Of a stretch of 64,000 nt of DNA, positions 20,859 through 31,165 are shown one piece after another. Origin of the DNA: an uncultured Rhodospira sp. (GTDB lineage: Bacteria > Pseudomonadota > Alphaproteobacteria > Rhodospirillales > Rhodospirillaceae). Where the stretch lies: assembly GCF_937138205.1 (NCBI RefSeq), contig NZ_CAKZOT010000057.1:41735-105734 (forward strand), in the 5' to 3' direction. Positions within the stretch are counted from its first letter, which is position 1. Each line of letters opens with the position of its first letter. The position numbers and the translations under genes were made by a program. The notes under the pieces are model-generated. The model was not told the origin of the DNA, searched no databases, and saw only the letters and a list, made by a program, of their open reading frames with translations.

Positions 20859-22651
20859 CCGAGCAGGCGGGCGGCCTTGGCCTGCACCCAGCCGGTCTTT
20901 TCCATGGCCGCGACCAGGCGTTCGCGATCGGGCAGGCGGCCGGAGCCGCCACCAGCATCATCGCCGTCGCTGGCTTCGTCCGCTCCCGTCTCGGCGGCCG
21001 GGTCCGGGGCCGGGGGCGGCGCGGGAGCCGGCGCTGGCGAAGCGGGCGGGCCGGGGCTGGTGCACGAGGCGCACCCGGCTCCGGTGCCGCCCGCCGTGCC
21101 GGACGGGCACGGCCCTCCCGGCGCCGGCGAGGCCAGCCCGCCGACGGCCTGCGTGGGACCCTGCACCTCGCGCCACAAGGCCGAGGACAGGCACCCCGCC
21201 TCGCGGCAGGCGAAGTCCTGGGCGCCGATGACATCGCCGCGCACCATGGTGGCGACACGAGTGATGCAGTTCTCCAGTTCGCGCACGTTGCCGGGGAAGG
21301 CGCAGCCGCGCAGCAGGTCCAGGGCTTCCGGGGCCAGTCCCAGGTTATCGCCGTTCTCTTCGTTGAAGCGGTCGAGGAAGTGGCGGGCCAGGGGCTCGAT
21401 GTCCTCCGGGCGGTCGCGCAACGGCGGCAACACCAGGGTCACGACGTTGATGCGGTAGTACAGGTCGGCGCGGAACTCGCCCCGCGCCACGGCCTCTTCG
21501 AGGTTGCGGTTGGTGGCGGCGATCAGGCGCACGTCGACCTTGCGGGTTTTCGACGAGCCCAGGCGCTCGAACTGGCCTTCCTGTAGCACGCGCAGCAGCT
21601 TGGCCTGGAAGGCGGCGGAAATCTCGCCGATCTCGTCCAGGAACAGGGTGCCGCCGTCGGCCATTTCGAATCGGCCCTTGCGCTCGGCGTTGGCGCCGGT
21701 GAAGGCGCCCTTGTCGTGGCCGAACAGTTCCGACTCCAGCAGCGTGTCTGGCAACGCGGCGCAGTTGACGCAGACGAACGGCTTGTCGGACCGAGGGCTG
21801 ACCTGATGGATGGCGCGGGCGACCATCTCCTTGCCGGTGCCACTCTCACCGCGCAGCATCACGGGCGCGCGCGTCCGCGCCACATGGCGCACCTGATCGA
21901 GCACGGCGCGCATGGCCGGGCCACGGCCGATGATCTCCTTGAACCGGGGCGTGCGACCGCCGGGGCCGGTCGCGCCGGCCGTGGCGTTCGGATCGGCACG
22001 GACCCGTTTTTCCAGCCGCGCGGCGTCGGCCAGGAGCGTCCGGCGATCGGCGGCTACCAGACGATGCAGGCGCACCGTCTGTCCGATCAGGTTGCCGACC
22101 ATGGCCAGGAATCGCAGGTCCTCGTCGAACGAGCGCGCCGGCGGGCCGTCCCATTCCCGTTCCACCGACAGCGTGCCAAGGGCGGTGTCGCCGGCGCGGA
22201 TGGGGACACACAGGAACGACACGCGGTCGGTCTCCAGGCAGCCGGAATGTTCGGCGTAGGCGGCGAAGCGCTCATCGTCGCTCAGACGGCCGACCAGCAG
22301 CGGCAGGTTCGAGCGGTACACCTGGGCGGCGGCCTCCAGGGGGTAGGCGCCCTGTCCGCCGCGCGCGATCTCCAGCGACTGGCCGACCGTGCCCACGATC
22401 GCCAGCGGGGCGGCCTCGCCAACGCCATCGGTCGCCGGCTCGGGGGCCAGGGCGATGGTGCCGCGCCGCATGTCCAGGTAGGACGACAGCACGTTCAGCA
22501 CGTCCCGCAACGTCGCGTCCAGGTTCAGGGACGCGGAGAGGATCTTGCTGATCTCGTACAACGTCAGCAGCGGCATGGCGCTCGACGTCGGGGTGTTCTC
22601 GCCCGAAGGGCCTGGAGAAGAGGATAGCTCGCGCGGGGGGTGCGCATCCAT
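20795..22651 (-). CDS. nifA: NifA, nif-specific sigma54 activator
   Basis: The 618-residue activator has an N-terminal GAF domain (about 27-200), an AAA+ domain (about 236-470) and a C-terminal HTH (about 574-618). In the AAA+ domain are Walker A GESGTGKE (268-275), GAFTGA (315-320), which contacts sigma54, and GGTLFLDEI (333-341). Cysteines 450, 462, 482 and 487 give the C-X11-C-X19-C-X4-C motif of oxygen-sensitive alphaproteobacterial NifA. The linker after it (about 500-570) is unusually rich in Ala, Pro and Gly and has three more cysteines (515, 527, 530). GGAG lies 9 nt before the ATG at 22651. It should switch on nifHDK from the upstream sites at 27.8 kb. Its last 20 codons are duplicated downstream of hicAB. 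Confidence 0.95.
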   Translation of the reverse strand: MDAHPPRELSSSPGPSGENTPTSSAMPLLTLYEISKILSASLNLDATLRDVLNVLSSYLDMRRGTIALAPEPATDGVGEAAPLAIVGTVGQSLEIARGGQGAYPLEAAAQVYRSNLPLLVGRLSDDERFAAYAEHSGCLETDRVSFLCVPIRAGDTALGTLSVEREWDGPPARSFDEDLRFLAMVGNLIGQTVRLHRLVAADRRTLLADAARLEKRVRADPNATAGATGPGGRTPRFKEIIGRGPAMRAVLDQVRHVARTRAPVMLRGESGTGKEMVARAIHQVSPRSDKPFVCVNCAALPDTLLESELFGHDKGAFTGANAERKGRFEMADGGTLFLDEIGEISAAFQAKLLRVLQEGQFERLGSSKTRKVDVRLIAATNRNLEEAVARGEFRADLYYRINVVTLVLPPLRDRPEDIEPLARHFLDRFNEENGDNLGLAPEALDLLRGCAFPGNVRELENCITRVATMVRGDVIGAQDFACREAGCLSSALWREVQGPTQAVGGLASPAPGGPCPSGTAGGTGAGCASCTSPGPPASPAPAPAPPPAPDPAAETGADEASDGDDAGGGSGRLPDRERLVAAMEKTGWVQAKAARLLGLTPRQVGYALRRHGIPIKRL

Positions 22652-22960
22652 GGGCGATGCTCCGGAGCTGGCAATGTGTGCATCGCACCATGATGCGACG
22701 TTTCTGCCTTAATAGCAATCACTGTTGGGGCCGTCACGCAATGTTGCCTAAGTCATAGGCACATTTTCCAGGGGCGCGGAGGCATGGGCACGATCCCAGA
22801 CCTACGGTAGCGCGTCCAGGGTCCGCCTTCTACGCCTTTTGATGTCGGCGACGGCGTTGGGCGGTTCGTCCGGATATGGTTCGGACGCGACTCCACGAGG
22901 CCCGGCGTGGATCCGAGGTCGGCAGACAGCCGCGGCCGGCAAACGCGACAGACACACGCA
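22652..22960. other. nifA upstream region
   Basis: About 310 bp between the nifA start and the fixX terminator, with no gene. It should contain the nifA promoter; no clear -24/-12 or -35/-10 pair could be chosen. Confidence 0.4.
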
Positions 22961-22990
22961 AACGGGGGCGCCCGCCAAGGCGCCCCCGTT
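22961..22990 (-). terminator. Intrinsic terminator after the fixX-like gene
   Basis: A perfect 12-bp stem (AACGGGGGCGCC with its complement) encloses a 6-nt loop, 40 bp past the ferredoxin stop. On the minus strand a T-rich stretch (TGCGTGTGTCTG) follows. It would end the nif/fixX transcript before nifA. Confidence 0.75.
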
Positions 22991-23029
22991 CAACGTCACA
23001 CGACAGAGAGATCGTCAGGTGTGTTCGGA

Positions 23030-23326
23030 TCAGCCGAACTTGAACTGGATGCCGTAGCCGCCGCGCGGGTAGTTCCAGTCCAGTTCGCCGGAGCCGGCGG
23101 TCAACACGCGGCAGGTGCCGCATTCCATGCAGCCGTCGGGCATCACCTCGACGGTGCCGTCGTCGGCCATCTGATAGCAGCCGGCCGGGCAGACCTTCAC
23201 CAGGGTTTTTAGCACGTCCGACGGAACGGTGTGCGGTGCGATGCAGACGTGCGGGTTGCCCTCGTCCACCTTGTAGCGGTTCTGGAAGAGCTTGTCCTCA
23301 ACCTTGACCGATTGGCTTTCCAACAT
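23030..23326 (-). CDS. fixX: FixX-type ferredoxin-like protein
   Basis: The 98-residue protein matches Fix[21 protein letters not shown] at the start, [21 protein letters not shown] (CxxCGTC), and a C-terminal [11 protein letters not shown]. FixX carries an Fe-S cluster and passes electrons to the FixABC quinone oxidoreductase complex or nitrogenase-linked carriers. AAGGAG lies 8 nt before the ATG at 23326, so the longer upstream frame was rejected. fixA, fixB and fixC are not in the window, which is unusual because fixX normally ends fixABCX. It lies 300 bp downstream of nifK on the same strand and may be expressed with nifHDK or from its own promoter. Confidence 0.9.
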   Translation of the reverse strand: MLESQSVKVEDKLFQNRYKVDEGNPHVCIAPHTVPSDVLKTLVKVCPAGCYQMADDGTVEVMPDGCMECGTCRVLTAGSGELDWNYPRGGYGIQFKFG

Positions 23327-23625
23327 CACGAAACTCCTTGGATTGGGCCGAGGACCGGCCGGTCTGATGCCTGGGGGACCCAATCTGTCGGGCACCCAAT
23401 CAATCTGGACCCATTGTGTCTCTCCGGGCGCCAACTTTGTAATTAAAAATCCCGCCAGAGGGAAGCGTTATCAGCACCGGTTGGATCGAAACCGGATCGG
23501 GACGTGTTGGCGCGGTCGGATGTTACCCTTCTGTGTACGCCAGATGCGGATTGAACTCAATTCTTTTGTTCGCAGGTGCGAGATGCGGGCGACGCTCGCC
23601 GCCCGCGCTCGCACCCGCGCCGCCG

Positions 23626-25164
23626 TCAGCGGGTCAGGTCATAGCTGATGCCGGGCTGTTCCGTATCCCGGTCGACCTTGTCCAGCACCGCGTCGAGCAG
23701 GGTGACCAGGACCCGCAGGCCCCCCTGGTAGCCCATGGTCGGGAAGCGGTGGTGGTGGTGCCGATCGAAGATCGGGAACGTCAGGCGGATCAGCGGAATG
23801 CCGAGGTCCTGTTGCAGGAACTTGCCGTGCGAGCTGCCGATGACGAACTCGGCCGGCTCGGTGGCCAGCAGGGACCGCAGGTGCCACAGGTCCTTGCGCG
23901 ACCACACCTGGGCGTCCTTGCCGAACGGCGAGTCCGCCAGCAGGGCCTTCATCTTCTCTTCCCACGCCGGGTTGCCGTTGGTGGCGAGGCAATGCACCGG
24001 CTCGACACCCAGGTCCAACAGGAACGCGGTCATGCCGTAGACGAAGTCCGGATCACCGAACACCGCCATCTTCCGGCCATGCAGCCAGGCCTGGCTGTCG
24101 GTCATGGCGTCGACCAGGCGGCCCCGCTCCACCTCCAGGCTTTCCGGGATGGGCTTGCCGGTGATCTCCGAGACCGCCATCAGGAAGGCGTCGGTCGCCG
24201 TCACACCCATCGGATAGTGGAAGGACTGGGTCGTCTGGCCGGTGTCCTCCTTGACCATCTCCAGCGTCTTCTCGCTGCACCAGTGCTGCAGCGACAGGGT
24301 CGCCTTGGCGTTGCGGGCGGCCTTGATCTCGTCGATGGTCGTGCCGCCGGCGTACATGCGGTAGGTGCCGTCCGTTGGCGTGTCGAAGACCTCCGAGACG
24401 TCCGAGATCATCGTCATCTCGACCCCCATGAGGTCCATCATGCGCTTGATCTCGCGGTTGTTGGCGACCGCGTAGCCGTCGAAGCCGGGGACGATGTTGA
24501 TGGCCTCGCCCGGAGTCGGATCACCCTCTTCCTTGTCCCAGAAGTAGGAGACGATGCTCTTGACCATGACGTCGTAGCCGTTGACGTGGCTGCCGACGAA
24601 GGCCGGGGTATGCGCGAACGGAACCGGGAACTCCTTACTGAAGTCGTTCTTTTCCTTGGCCTGGATGATGAACGAGTTGAGGTCGTCGCCGATGACCTCG
24701 GCCATGCAGGTGGTCGAGACGGCGATGATTTTCGGATCGTACAGCGCCGAGGCGTTGGCCAGCCCGTCCACCAGGTTCTGCAGGCCACCGAACACGGCGG
24801 CGTCCTCGGTCATCGAGGTGGAGACCGCCGCCGACGGCTCCTTGAAGTGGCGCGCCAGGTGCGAGCGGTAGTAGGCCACGCACCCCTGCGAGCCGTGCAC
24901 CATCGACAGGCACTGGTCGAACCCGGCGGCGGCGAACACGGCGCCCAGCGGCTGGCAGGCCTTGGCCGGGTTGATGGTCAGGACCTCGCGGGAGAAGTTC
25001 TTTTCGCGGTAGTCCCAGCCCTTGGTCCAGTCGGCGATCTCCTGGACCTTGTCGGACGGGTGCGGGCACTCGAAGGCGTCCCGCTTGGCCTCAAACATGG
25101 CCTCGTATTCCGGCTCCCGGAACAGCGTGGCGTGATCGAGCACGCGATCAGCGTTCTGTGGCAT
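23626..25164 (-). CDS. nifK: Nitrogenase molybdenum-iron protein beta chain
   Basis: The 512-residue subunit pairs with NifD to form the MoFe protein and shares the P-cluster. P-cluster cysteines are seen in [31 protein letters not shown] and [13 protein letters not shown]. The family's [19 protein letters not shown] and [11 protein letters not shown] blocks are near the C-terminus. GGAGA lies 9 nt before the ATG at 25164. It follows nifD by 26 bp in the nifHDK operon. Confidence 0.97.
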   Translation of the reverse strand: MPQNADRVLDHATLFREPEYEAMFEAKRDAFECPHPSDKVQEIADWTKGWDYREKNFSREVLTINPAKACQPLGAVFAAAGFDQCLSMVHGSQGCVAYYRSHLARHFKEPSAAVSTSMTEDAAVFGGLQNLVDGLANASALYDPKIIAVSTTCMAEVIGDDLNSFIIQAKEKNDFSKEFPVPFAHTPAFVGSHVNGYDVMVKSIVSYFWDKEEGDPTPGEAINIVPGFDGYAVANNREIKRMMDLMGVEMTMISDVSEVFDTPTDGTYRMYAGGTTIDEIKAARNAKATLSLQHWCSEKTLEMVKEDTGQTTQSFHYPMGVTATDAFLMAVSEITGKPIPESLEVERGRLVDAMTDSQAWLHGRKMAVFGDPDFVYGMTAFLLDLGVEPVHCLATNGNPAWEEKMKALLADSPFGKDAQVWSRKDLWHLRSLLATEPAEFVIGSSHGKFLQQDLGIPLIRLTFPIFDRHHHHRFPTMGYQGGLRVLVTLLDAVLDKVDRDTEQPGISYDLTR

Positions 25165-25190
25165 TGTCGGATGTCTCCACGCGAGAGGGA

Positions 25191-26654
25191 TCAGGAAGCG
25201 GCCTTCCAGGGGGCCTTGGTCAGGCCCCAGACCGGGCTGTTGACGGCCATGTCCATGTCGCGGGCGAACACCACGAAGCCGTCATAGCCGTGATAGGGGC
25301 CGGAGTAGTCCCACGAGTGCATCTGGCGGAACGGCACGCCCATCTTCTGGATGGCGTACTTTTCCTTGATGCCGGAGCCGACCAGGTCGGGGCGCAGCTT
25401 CTGGATGAAGTGGTCCAGCTCGTAACCGGTCACGTCGTCGTAGATCAGTGTGCCCTCTTTGACGTACGGGCTGGTGCGCTTGTAGTCGTCGCCGTGGGCG
25501 AATTCATAGCCGGTGGCGATGATCTCCATGCCCAGGTCGTCGTAGGCGGTGGCCACGTGCCGGGGCCGCAGGCCGCCGACATACAACATCACCTTCTTGC
25601 CTTCCAGGCGCGGCTTGTACTTGGCCAGCACCGCGTCCATCATCGGCTCGTACTTGGCGATGACCTCCTCGGCCTTCTTCTGGATCGTCTCGTCGAACTG
25701 GGCGGCGATGGCCCGCAGCGACTTGGCGATCTGGGTCGGGCCGAAGAAGTTGAACTCCATCCAGGGCACGCCGTAGGTCTCTTCCATGTGGCGGCAAATG
25801 TAGTTCATCGACCGGTAGCAGTGGATCAGGTTCAGCTTGGCCTTCGGCGCGTGTTCGATTTCCGACAGGGTGCAGTCGCCCGACCACACGGCCACCACGC
25901 GCAGGCCCATCTCCTCCAGCAGACGGCGGGAGGCCCAGGCGTCGCCACCGATGTTGTAGTCGCCGATGACGTTGACGTCGTAGTCGGTGCCGCCCTCGGT
26001 GTTGGCGTTGTCCTTCAGCACCCAATCGCGGATGGTGTCGTTGGCGATGTGGTGGCCCAGCGACTGCGACACGCCCCGGAAGCCCTCGCAGCGCACCGGC
26101 ACGATGGTCTTGCCGATGTCCTTGGCCTTCTTCTTGGCCACGCCCTCGATGTCGTCACCGATCAGGCCGATCGGGCATTCCGACTGGATCGTGACACCCT
26201 TGTTCAGCGGGAACAGGCTCTCGATCTCGTCGATCATGATGCCCAGCTTCTTGTCACCGCCGAAGACGATATCCCGCTCCTGGAAGTCGGAGGTGATCTG
26301 CATGGTGACGAAGCGGTCAACGCCGGTGGTGCCGGTGTAGTAGTTGCGGCGCTGGGACCAGGAGTAATGGCCGCAGCCCACCGGACCGTGCGAGATGTGC
26401 ACCATGTCCTTGATCGGACCCCACACCACGCCCTTCGAGCCGGCATAGGCGCAGCCGCGAATGGTCATGACGCCGGGGATGGACTTGACGTTGGATTTCA
26501 CGCCGCAGCTCGGGCTCTCCTCGCCCTCGGGCGTGCGGGCCACGGCGAGGTGCTTGGAACGGCGCTTGGCGAACTTGTCGGGATAGGCGGACAGGACTTC
26601 GGCGATCAGATCCTCGCCGGAAACGGAGCCGCCCGGAGTGTCCAGAGGGGTCAT
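25191..26654 (-). CDS. nifD: Nitrogenase molybdenum-iron protein alpha chain
   Basis: The 487-residue subunit holds the FeMo cofactor. Visible are the P-cluster cysteines ([18 protein letters not shown] and [11 protein letters not shown]), the FeMo-co cysteine region [18 protein letters not shown], and the homocitrate/FeMo-co His region [16 protein letters not shown]. These, with the length, mark a molybdenum nitrogenase and not a vanadium or iron-only enzyme (no anfG/vnfG is present either). GGAGG lies 5 nt before the ATG at 26654. It is 111 bp from nifH, a spacer that folds into a stem-loop. Confidence 0.97.
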   Translation of the reverse strand: MTPLDTPGGSVSGEDLIAEVLSAYPDKFAKRRSKHLAVARTPEGEESPSCGVKSNVKSIPGVMTIRGCAYAGSKGVVWGPIKDMVHISHGPVGCGHYSWSQRRNYYTGTTGVDRFVTMQITSDFQERDIVFGGDKKLGIMIDEIESLFPLNKGVTIQSECPIGLIGDDIEGVAKKKAKDIGKTIVPVRCEGFRGVSQSLGHHIANDTIRDWVLKDNANTEGGTDYDVNVIGDYNIGGDAWASRRLLEEMGLRVVAVWSGDCTLSEIEHAPKAKLNLIHCYRSMNYICRHMEETYGVPWMEFNFFGPTQIAKSLRAIAAQFDETIQKKAEEVIAKYEPMMDAVLAKYKPRLEGKKVMLYVGGLRPRHVATAYDDLGMEIIATGYEFAHGDDYKRTSPYVKEGTLIYDDVTGYELDHFIQKLRPDLVGSGIKEKYAIQKMGVPFRQMHSWDYSGPYHGYDGFVVFARDMDMAVNSPVWGLTKAPWKAAS

Positions 26655-26696
26655 GGTGTCCTCCAGTGAAGACGAAATGGGAACGGACAGTCGGTG

Positions 26697-26728
26697 GGAG
26701 GGGCCGGACTGAAACGGACGACCCCTCC
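26697..26728 (-). other. Stem-loop in the nifH-nifD spacer
   Basis: GGAGGGG (26697-26703) pairs with CCCCTCC (26722-26728), with an inner CCG/CGG pairing. Such spacers often stabilise the nifH part of the mRNA or cause partial termination, giving more NifH than NifDK. The role here is inferred from position. Confidence 0.45.
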
Positions 26729-26765
26729 GGGACGCCGGGGGAACGCGGGAGCGGAGGCCGCCCGG

Positions 26766-27719
<954 letters not shown>

Positions 27720-27725
27720 TCATGG

Positions 27726-27741
27726 GCAAGGTCCGTGCCAA
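27726..27741 (-). promoter_or_regulatory. Sigma54 -24/-12 promoter of nifH
   Basis: On the minus strand the sequence reads TTGGCACGGACCTTGC, matching the consensus TGGCAC-N5-TTGC exactly. The start codon of nifH is about 75 bp downstream of the -12 box. Confidence 0.92.
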
Positions 27742-27832
27742 CCCGGAGCGCGGCTCGCGTCAGACCAATAAAATCGCGTAGAAACAAGGCATTGCGGGCC
27801 TGTCGTGGGGGTTCGGGGGCACCGATCCGCCC

Positions 27833-27848
27833 TGTTCGGAAGGCGACA
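27833..27848. promoter_or_regulatory. NifA upstream activator site 1
   Basis: TGT-N10-ACA (TGTTCGGAAGGCGACA), the NifA-binding consensus, about 92 bp upstream of the -24 box of nifH. Confidence 0.8.
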
Positions 27849-27864
27849 AAGCACCCACACCCCA

Positions 27865-27880
27865 TGTCGGGATCGACACA
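27865..27880. promoter_or_regulatory. NifA upstream activator site 2
   Basis: TGT-N10-ACA (TGTCGGGATCGACACA), 32 bp from site 1, close to three helical turns, so both could be bound on the same face of DNA. Confidence 0.82.
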
Positions 27881-28005
27881 GGCCCGGCCCTTTTGTCGTT
27901 TCGTGTCCGATGCGAGTTCCGCCGCGTGTTCAGGAAATTTGACGGTTGCCCGCCGCTGTCCGATAAAGACCCGACTCGGCATGGGGTTTGCGAGGGGGAA
28001 GGACC

Positions 28006-28923
28006 ATGAGCAGCGGGGCGATCACGGCGCCTTCATCCGCCAGGGTGGGCGAAGCCCGGCACCAGCCGCGTCCGCCCGTGGATGAGGAGCCGGTCGTGCG
28101 CCGGCCCCTGGGGCACAGCAGCAACATGGTGGGCCTGCCCACTGCGGTCCTGGCCAGTCCGCTGTTCAACGCACGGCCCATCGCGCTGGACCTGCCGCAT
28201 GTGCGGGCGACCTGCGGGGCTTTGTTCGAGATGCTGGGTGAGGCGGAAGACATGGCTGATGCCGTCACGGCCTTCCACGCGTACATGGCGGCCACGTTCT
28301 GCCTGGAGGCGGAACAGCGCGATCCGCTGGACAAGCCCGGCCGCAAACGGCCGGACGACGGCACGCGCCGGTTCCGCTCCAGCTATCTGCGGCTGCTGAA
28401 GGGGTGGGTGTTCGACAGCGCCTCGCCCGAGGGCGCGGTGCTGAAGGGCTGGGTGGAAAGCCGCTTCGGCCTGCTGCCCACATGGCACGGCGAGCCGATC
28501 ACGCACATCCCGTGTCCGGCCTGGGTCCGCTATGTCGAGCAAAAGATGAGCAGCCGCTTCCACGGCAACTCGATCCACTGCCAGCTCGATCTGGTGTTCA
28601 CCTTCTGCCAGTGGATGCTGGCCCGCTTCGTGCTTAACGGACGCCAGCACATCACATTGTATCGGGGCGTGAACGCCATGGGGGAGGATCAGGTCCTGGA
28701 GCGGCGCGGCAAGCGCGAGGCGCTGGTCCGGTTCAACAGCCTGACCTCGTTCACGGGCGAACGAGAGATCGCCGACTGCTTCGGCGACAAGATTCTGACC
28801 GTGCAGGTCCCGGTGACCAAGATTCTGTTCTTTGACAAGCTGCTGCCGCGCCACCCGCTCAAGGGCGAGGCGGAATACCTGGTGATCGGCGGCGACTACG
28901 ACGTGGAGATGGCGACGTTATGA
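28006..28923 (+). CDS. draT: NAD+-dinitrogen-reductase ADP-D-ribosyltransferase
   Basis: The 305-residue enzyme transfers ADP-ribose from NAD+ to the regulatory arginine of NifH, switching nitrogenase off when ammonium appears or energy falls. The sequence shows DraT-family blocks: GHSSNMVGLPTAVLASPLFN, FNARPIALDLPHVR, SRFHGNSIHCQLDLVFTFCQ, ITLYRGVNAMGE and RFNSLTSFTGEREIADCFGD. The ATG at 28006 has AAGGA 5 nt upstream; the earlier in-frame codon at 27988 was rejected. It is divergent from nifH and overlaps draG by four bases. No dedicated nif-type promoter was seen on its side, consistent with constitutive expression in relatives. Confidence 0.95.
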   Translation: MSSGAITAPSSARVGEARHQPRPPVDEEPVVRRPLGHSSNMVGLPTAVLASPLFNARPIALDLPHVRATCGALFEMLGEAEDMADAVTAFHAYMAATFCLEAEQRDPLDKPGRKRPDDGTRRFRSSYLRLLKGWVFDSASPEGAVLKGWVESRFGLLPTWHGEPITHIPCPAWVRYVEQKMSSRFHGNSIHCQLDLVFTFCQWMLARFVLNGRQHITLYRGVNAMGEDQVLERRGKREALVRFNSLTSFTGEREIADCFGDKILTVQVPVTKILFFDKLLPRHPLKGEAEYLVIGGDYDVEMATL

Positions 28924-29837
28924 GGGCCGTGGATCCGTTTGAAGACTCGGCCGCGCTGGAGGACCGGGCGCTTGGCGCCTACCTCGGACTGGCGGTCGGG
29001 GATGCCCTGGGGGCCACGGTCGAGTTCATGACCCGGCGCGAGATCGAGGCGAAGTACGGTGTCCACAGCCGTATGATCGGCGGCGGCTGGCTGAACCTGA
29101 AGCCGGGGCAGGTGACGGACGACACCGGCATGGCCCTGGCCATGGGGCGGGCGCTGATCACGTCGGGCGGCTACGATCCCCATGCGATCGCCGAGTCCTT
29201 CGTCGGCTGGCTGAAGAGCAAGCCCGTCGACTGTGGCAACACGGTCCGGCGCGGCTTGCGCCGCTACATCACCCAGGGCACCCTGGTCGGTCCCTACAAC
29301 GAGGGCGACGGCGGCAACGGGGCCGCGATGCGGCTGGCGCCGCTGGCGGTGATGTCGTTTGGCGCACCGGCGGAGGACGTCGAGGCCTGGACCCTGGGGC
29401 AGGCGCAAATCACGCACAATCAGGCGCGTTCGGACGCCGCCTGCGTGGCGCTGGTGCGCATGGTGCACCGGGCGTTGCGGGGCGAGGGCGTGAGCGGCGT
29501 GCGCGCCGAGGCCACACGCCTGATCGAGGCGCACCCGAAGTTCAAGTTCACACCCTATCGCGGGCACAGCTCGGCCTACATCGTCGATACCATGCAGACG
29601 GTGCTGCACTTCTATTTCTCGACCGACGGCTTCCGGTCCTGCGTGACACAGACCGTCAACCAGGGCGGCGACGCCGACACCACCGGCGGCATCGCCGGTA
29701 TGCTCGCCGGGGCGACCTACGGCGCGTCGGCCATTCCCTCGGCCTGGACCGGCAAGCTGGACAAGACCGTGGCGGCCGAGGTCAAGGCGCAGACGCGGGC
29801 GCTGCTGATGCTGGCGCAGCGTCGGGCGGGCCAATAG
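28920..29837 (+). CDS. draG: ADP-ribosyl-[dinitrogen reductase] glycohydrolase
   Basis: The 305-residue hydrolase removes ADP-ribose from NifH, restoring activity. The ADP-ribosylglycohydrolase acidic motifs that bind two Mn ions are visible: VTDDTGMALAMG near residue 60 and NQGGDADTTGGIAGMLAG near residue 245. A GAYLGLAVGDALGATVEFM block opens the domain. The start overlaps draT (ATGA). The third gene of the Azospirillum-type draTGB cluster was not recognised downstream. Confidence 0.96.
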   Translation: MRAVDPFEDSAALEDRALGAYLGLAVGDALGATVEFMTRREIEAKYGVHSRMIGGGWLNLKPGQVTDDTGMALAMGRALITSGGYDPHAIAESFVGWLKSKPVDCGNTVRRGLRRYITQGTLVGPYNEGDGGNGAAMRLAPLAVMSFGAPAEDVEAWTLGQAQITHNQARSDAACVALVRMVHRALRGEGVSGVRAEATRLIEAHPKFKFTPYRGHSSAYIVDTMQTVLHFYFSTDGFRSCVTQTVNQGGDADTTGGIAGMLAGATYGASAIPSAWTGKLDKTVAAEVKAQTRALLMLAQRRAGQ

Positions 29838-29895
29838 GGCGCGCGCTGTCGGCTCATGAAGCTGCCGAAAGCACGCCTCCCGTCGACAGGTTCAC

Positions 29896-30441
29896 TCACC
29901 ACCAGCAGCGTCCGCGGCCGCCCATGCCGGCTCCGGCACCGCCTCGTCCGGGGTCGCCTCGGCCCATGCCCGTGCCCTGGCCCCGGCCCTGGCCGCCCCG
30001 GCTCGCCGGGCCAATCTGCCAGTTGGGCCGCAGGGTGTCATCGCGCAGCGCGAAGTGCATGTCCCCGACAGTGACCGTTCGGGCCACGTAGGCATCGCCC
30101 GGCATGGCCTCTGTCCTGAAGGCCGTGACGGCGACCGACTCGCCGGGCCGCAGGGCGTCGAGCAGGTCCGGCAATGCGGCCACGGGTCCCAGATGCACGT
30201 TCAGGGGGGTGTTGTCCGCTGTTTGCAGGATCATGTGGGCGCCGATGGCCGCCCGTCCGGAGGTCATGGCGCACCGTTCTGTCACGACCTCTCCGACGAC
30301 GCCGGACAGGTCGATGACGGGCAGGGCAAGGCCTTGGCGCGCAACACCCTGCGTGTCGCCGAGTCCTTTCTGTGCCAATACCGAAGACGGCACCGCCACG
30401 ACCATCAGCAGCGCCGCGAGTGCATATATCATACGGGTCAT
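29896..30441 (-). CDS. Exported OB-fold-like small protein with Gly/Arg-rich tail
   Basis: The 181-residue product has a clear signal peptide (MTRMIYALAALLMVVAVPSSVLAQ) and a central domain of about 100 residues (VVGEVVTERCAM ... VTVGDMHFALRDD) with alternating strands like an OB fold. The tail is very rich in Gly, Arg and Met (RGGQGRGQGTGMGRGDPGRG). The start at 30441 has GGGAGGG upstream; the longer frame was rejected. The gene is convergent with draG. Similar small exported proteins occur in several proteobacteria without a known role, and I give no function. Confidence 0.6.
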   Translation of the reverse strand: MTRMIYALAALLMVVAVPSSVLAQKGLGDTQGVARQGLALPVIDLSGVVGEVVTERCAMTSGRAAIGAHMILQTADNTPLNVHLGPVAALPDLLDALRPGESVAVTAFRTEAMPGDAYVARTVTVGDMHFALRDDTLRPNWQIGPASRGGQGRGQGTGMGRGDPGRGGAGAGMGGRGRCWW

Positions 30442-31165
30442 GATGCCCTCCCGTGTCCGACAGGTGTCCACCGGATGTCCACGGGATCGACGTTCGGCTG
30501 GCGGCGGCGGGGCCGCTTGAGTCTTCGGGTCGGGTCCTCACTCTGTCCACTCCAGCCACACCGTCTGAGGTTTGCCGCGCTCCCGAATAGCCTGCGGTCC
30601 CGTGAAGACAACACCGCCAGGATACCACGACGAAGACGTTGCGGCGTTGCCAGGATATCAGGGCAGGGGCGCGGCAAATACCGGTCCGGACAGGTGTCGT
30701 GGGCGGGGGCTTTGGGCCGCAGGTCATCCCGGCGCCGTGCAGGTCTTCATGAACCGTAGGGTGTGTTCGCGCCCCGGCCGGCGTGCCATGCAATGCTCGC
30801 CTTTTCCTGAACCCGTGTCGTGTCCCGTGGAAACGACCGGGGCGCAACGCACCATGTGCGCCAGCCGCGTGGCGGTGCGTTGCCCGCCTAGGGGGCAAGG
30901 TGGCGCCGATCCGGGGGCATTCGGGGTCCCGAGTCACAGTCCAGTGACGCATCCGGGTTGCGGCCTTGGACAGGGCCCCGAACGCCACCGTCCACCGGTT
31001 GCGGCGTTGGTGGACACCCCCTTGCTTCGGTTGCCAAGGAGCGCTTCAAGGTAGACACTGTGTGTCTGGCTGCAGTTCGTGGAGGGGGCAAACCACGAAG
31101 ACACTGAAGCGAAGATGGCATTCGTCCTTTGTGATTTTGGGGCAGGCGGCACGGAGACTTTGATC
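30442..31165. other. Intergenic region upstream of the chemoreceptor gene
   Basis: About 720 bp with no convincing gene on either strand; the open frames here lack family resemblance or good starts. No repeat of note. Confidence 0.45.

Noticed and set aside
23327..23625. Sigma54 promoter for fixX
   Set aside because: Only a poor GG-N10-GC match (CCGGTGCTGATAACGC on the minus strand) exists; it fails at most other consensus positions.
30572..31054. Open frame of 160 codons between the OB-fold gene and the chemoreceptor gene
   Set aside because: Composition is Cys/Pro/Arg-rich without family resemblance, and no good start site or partner supports it.
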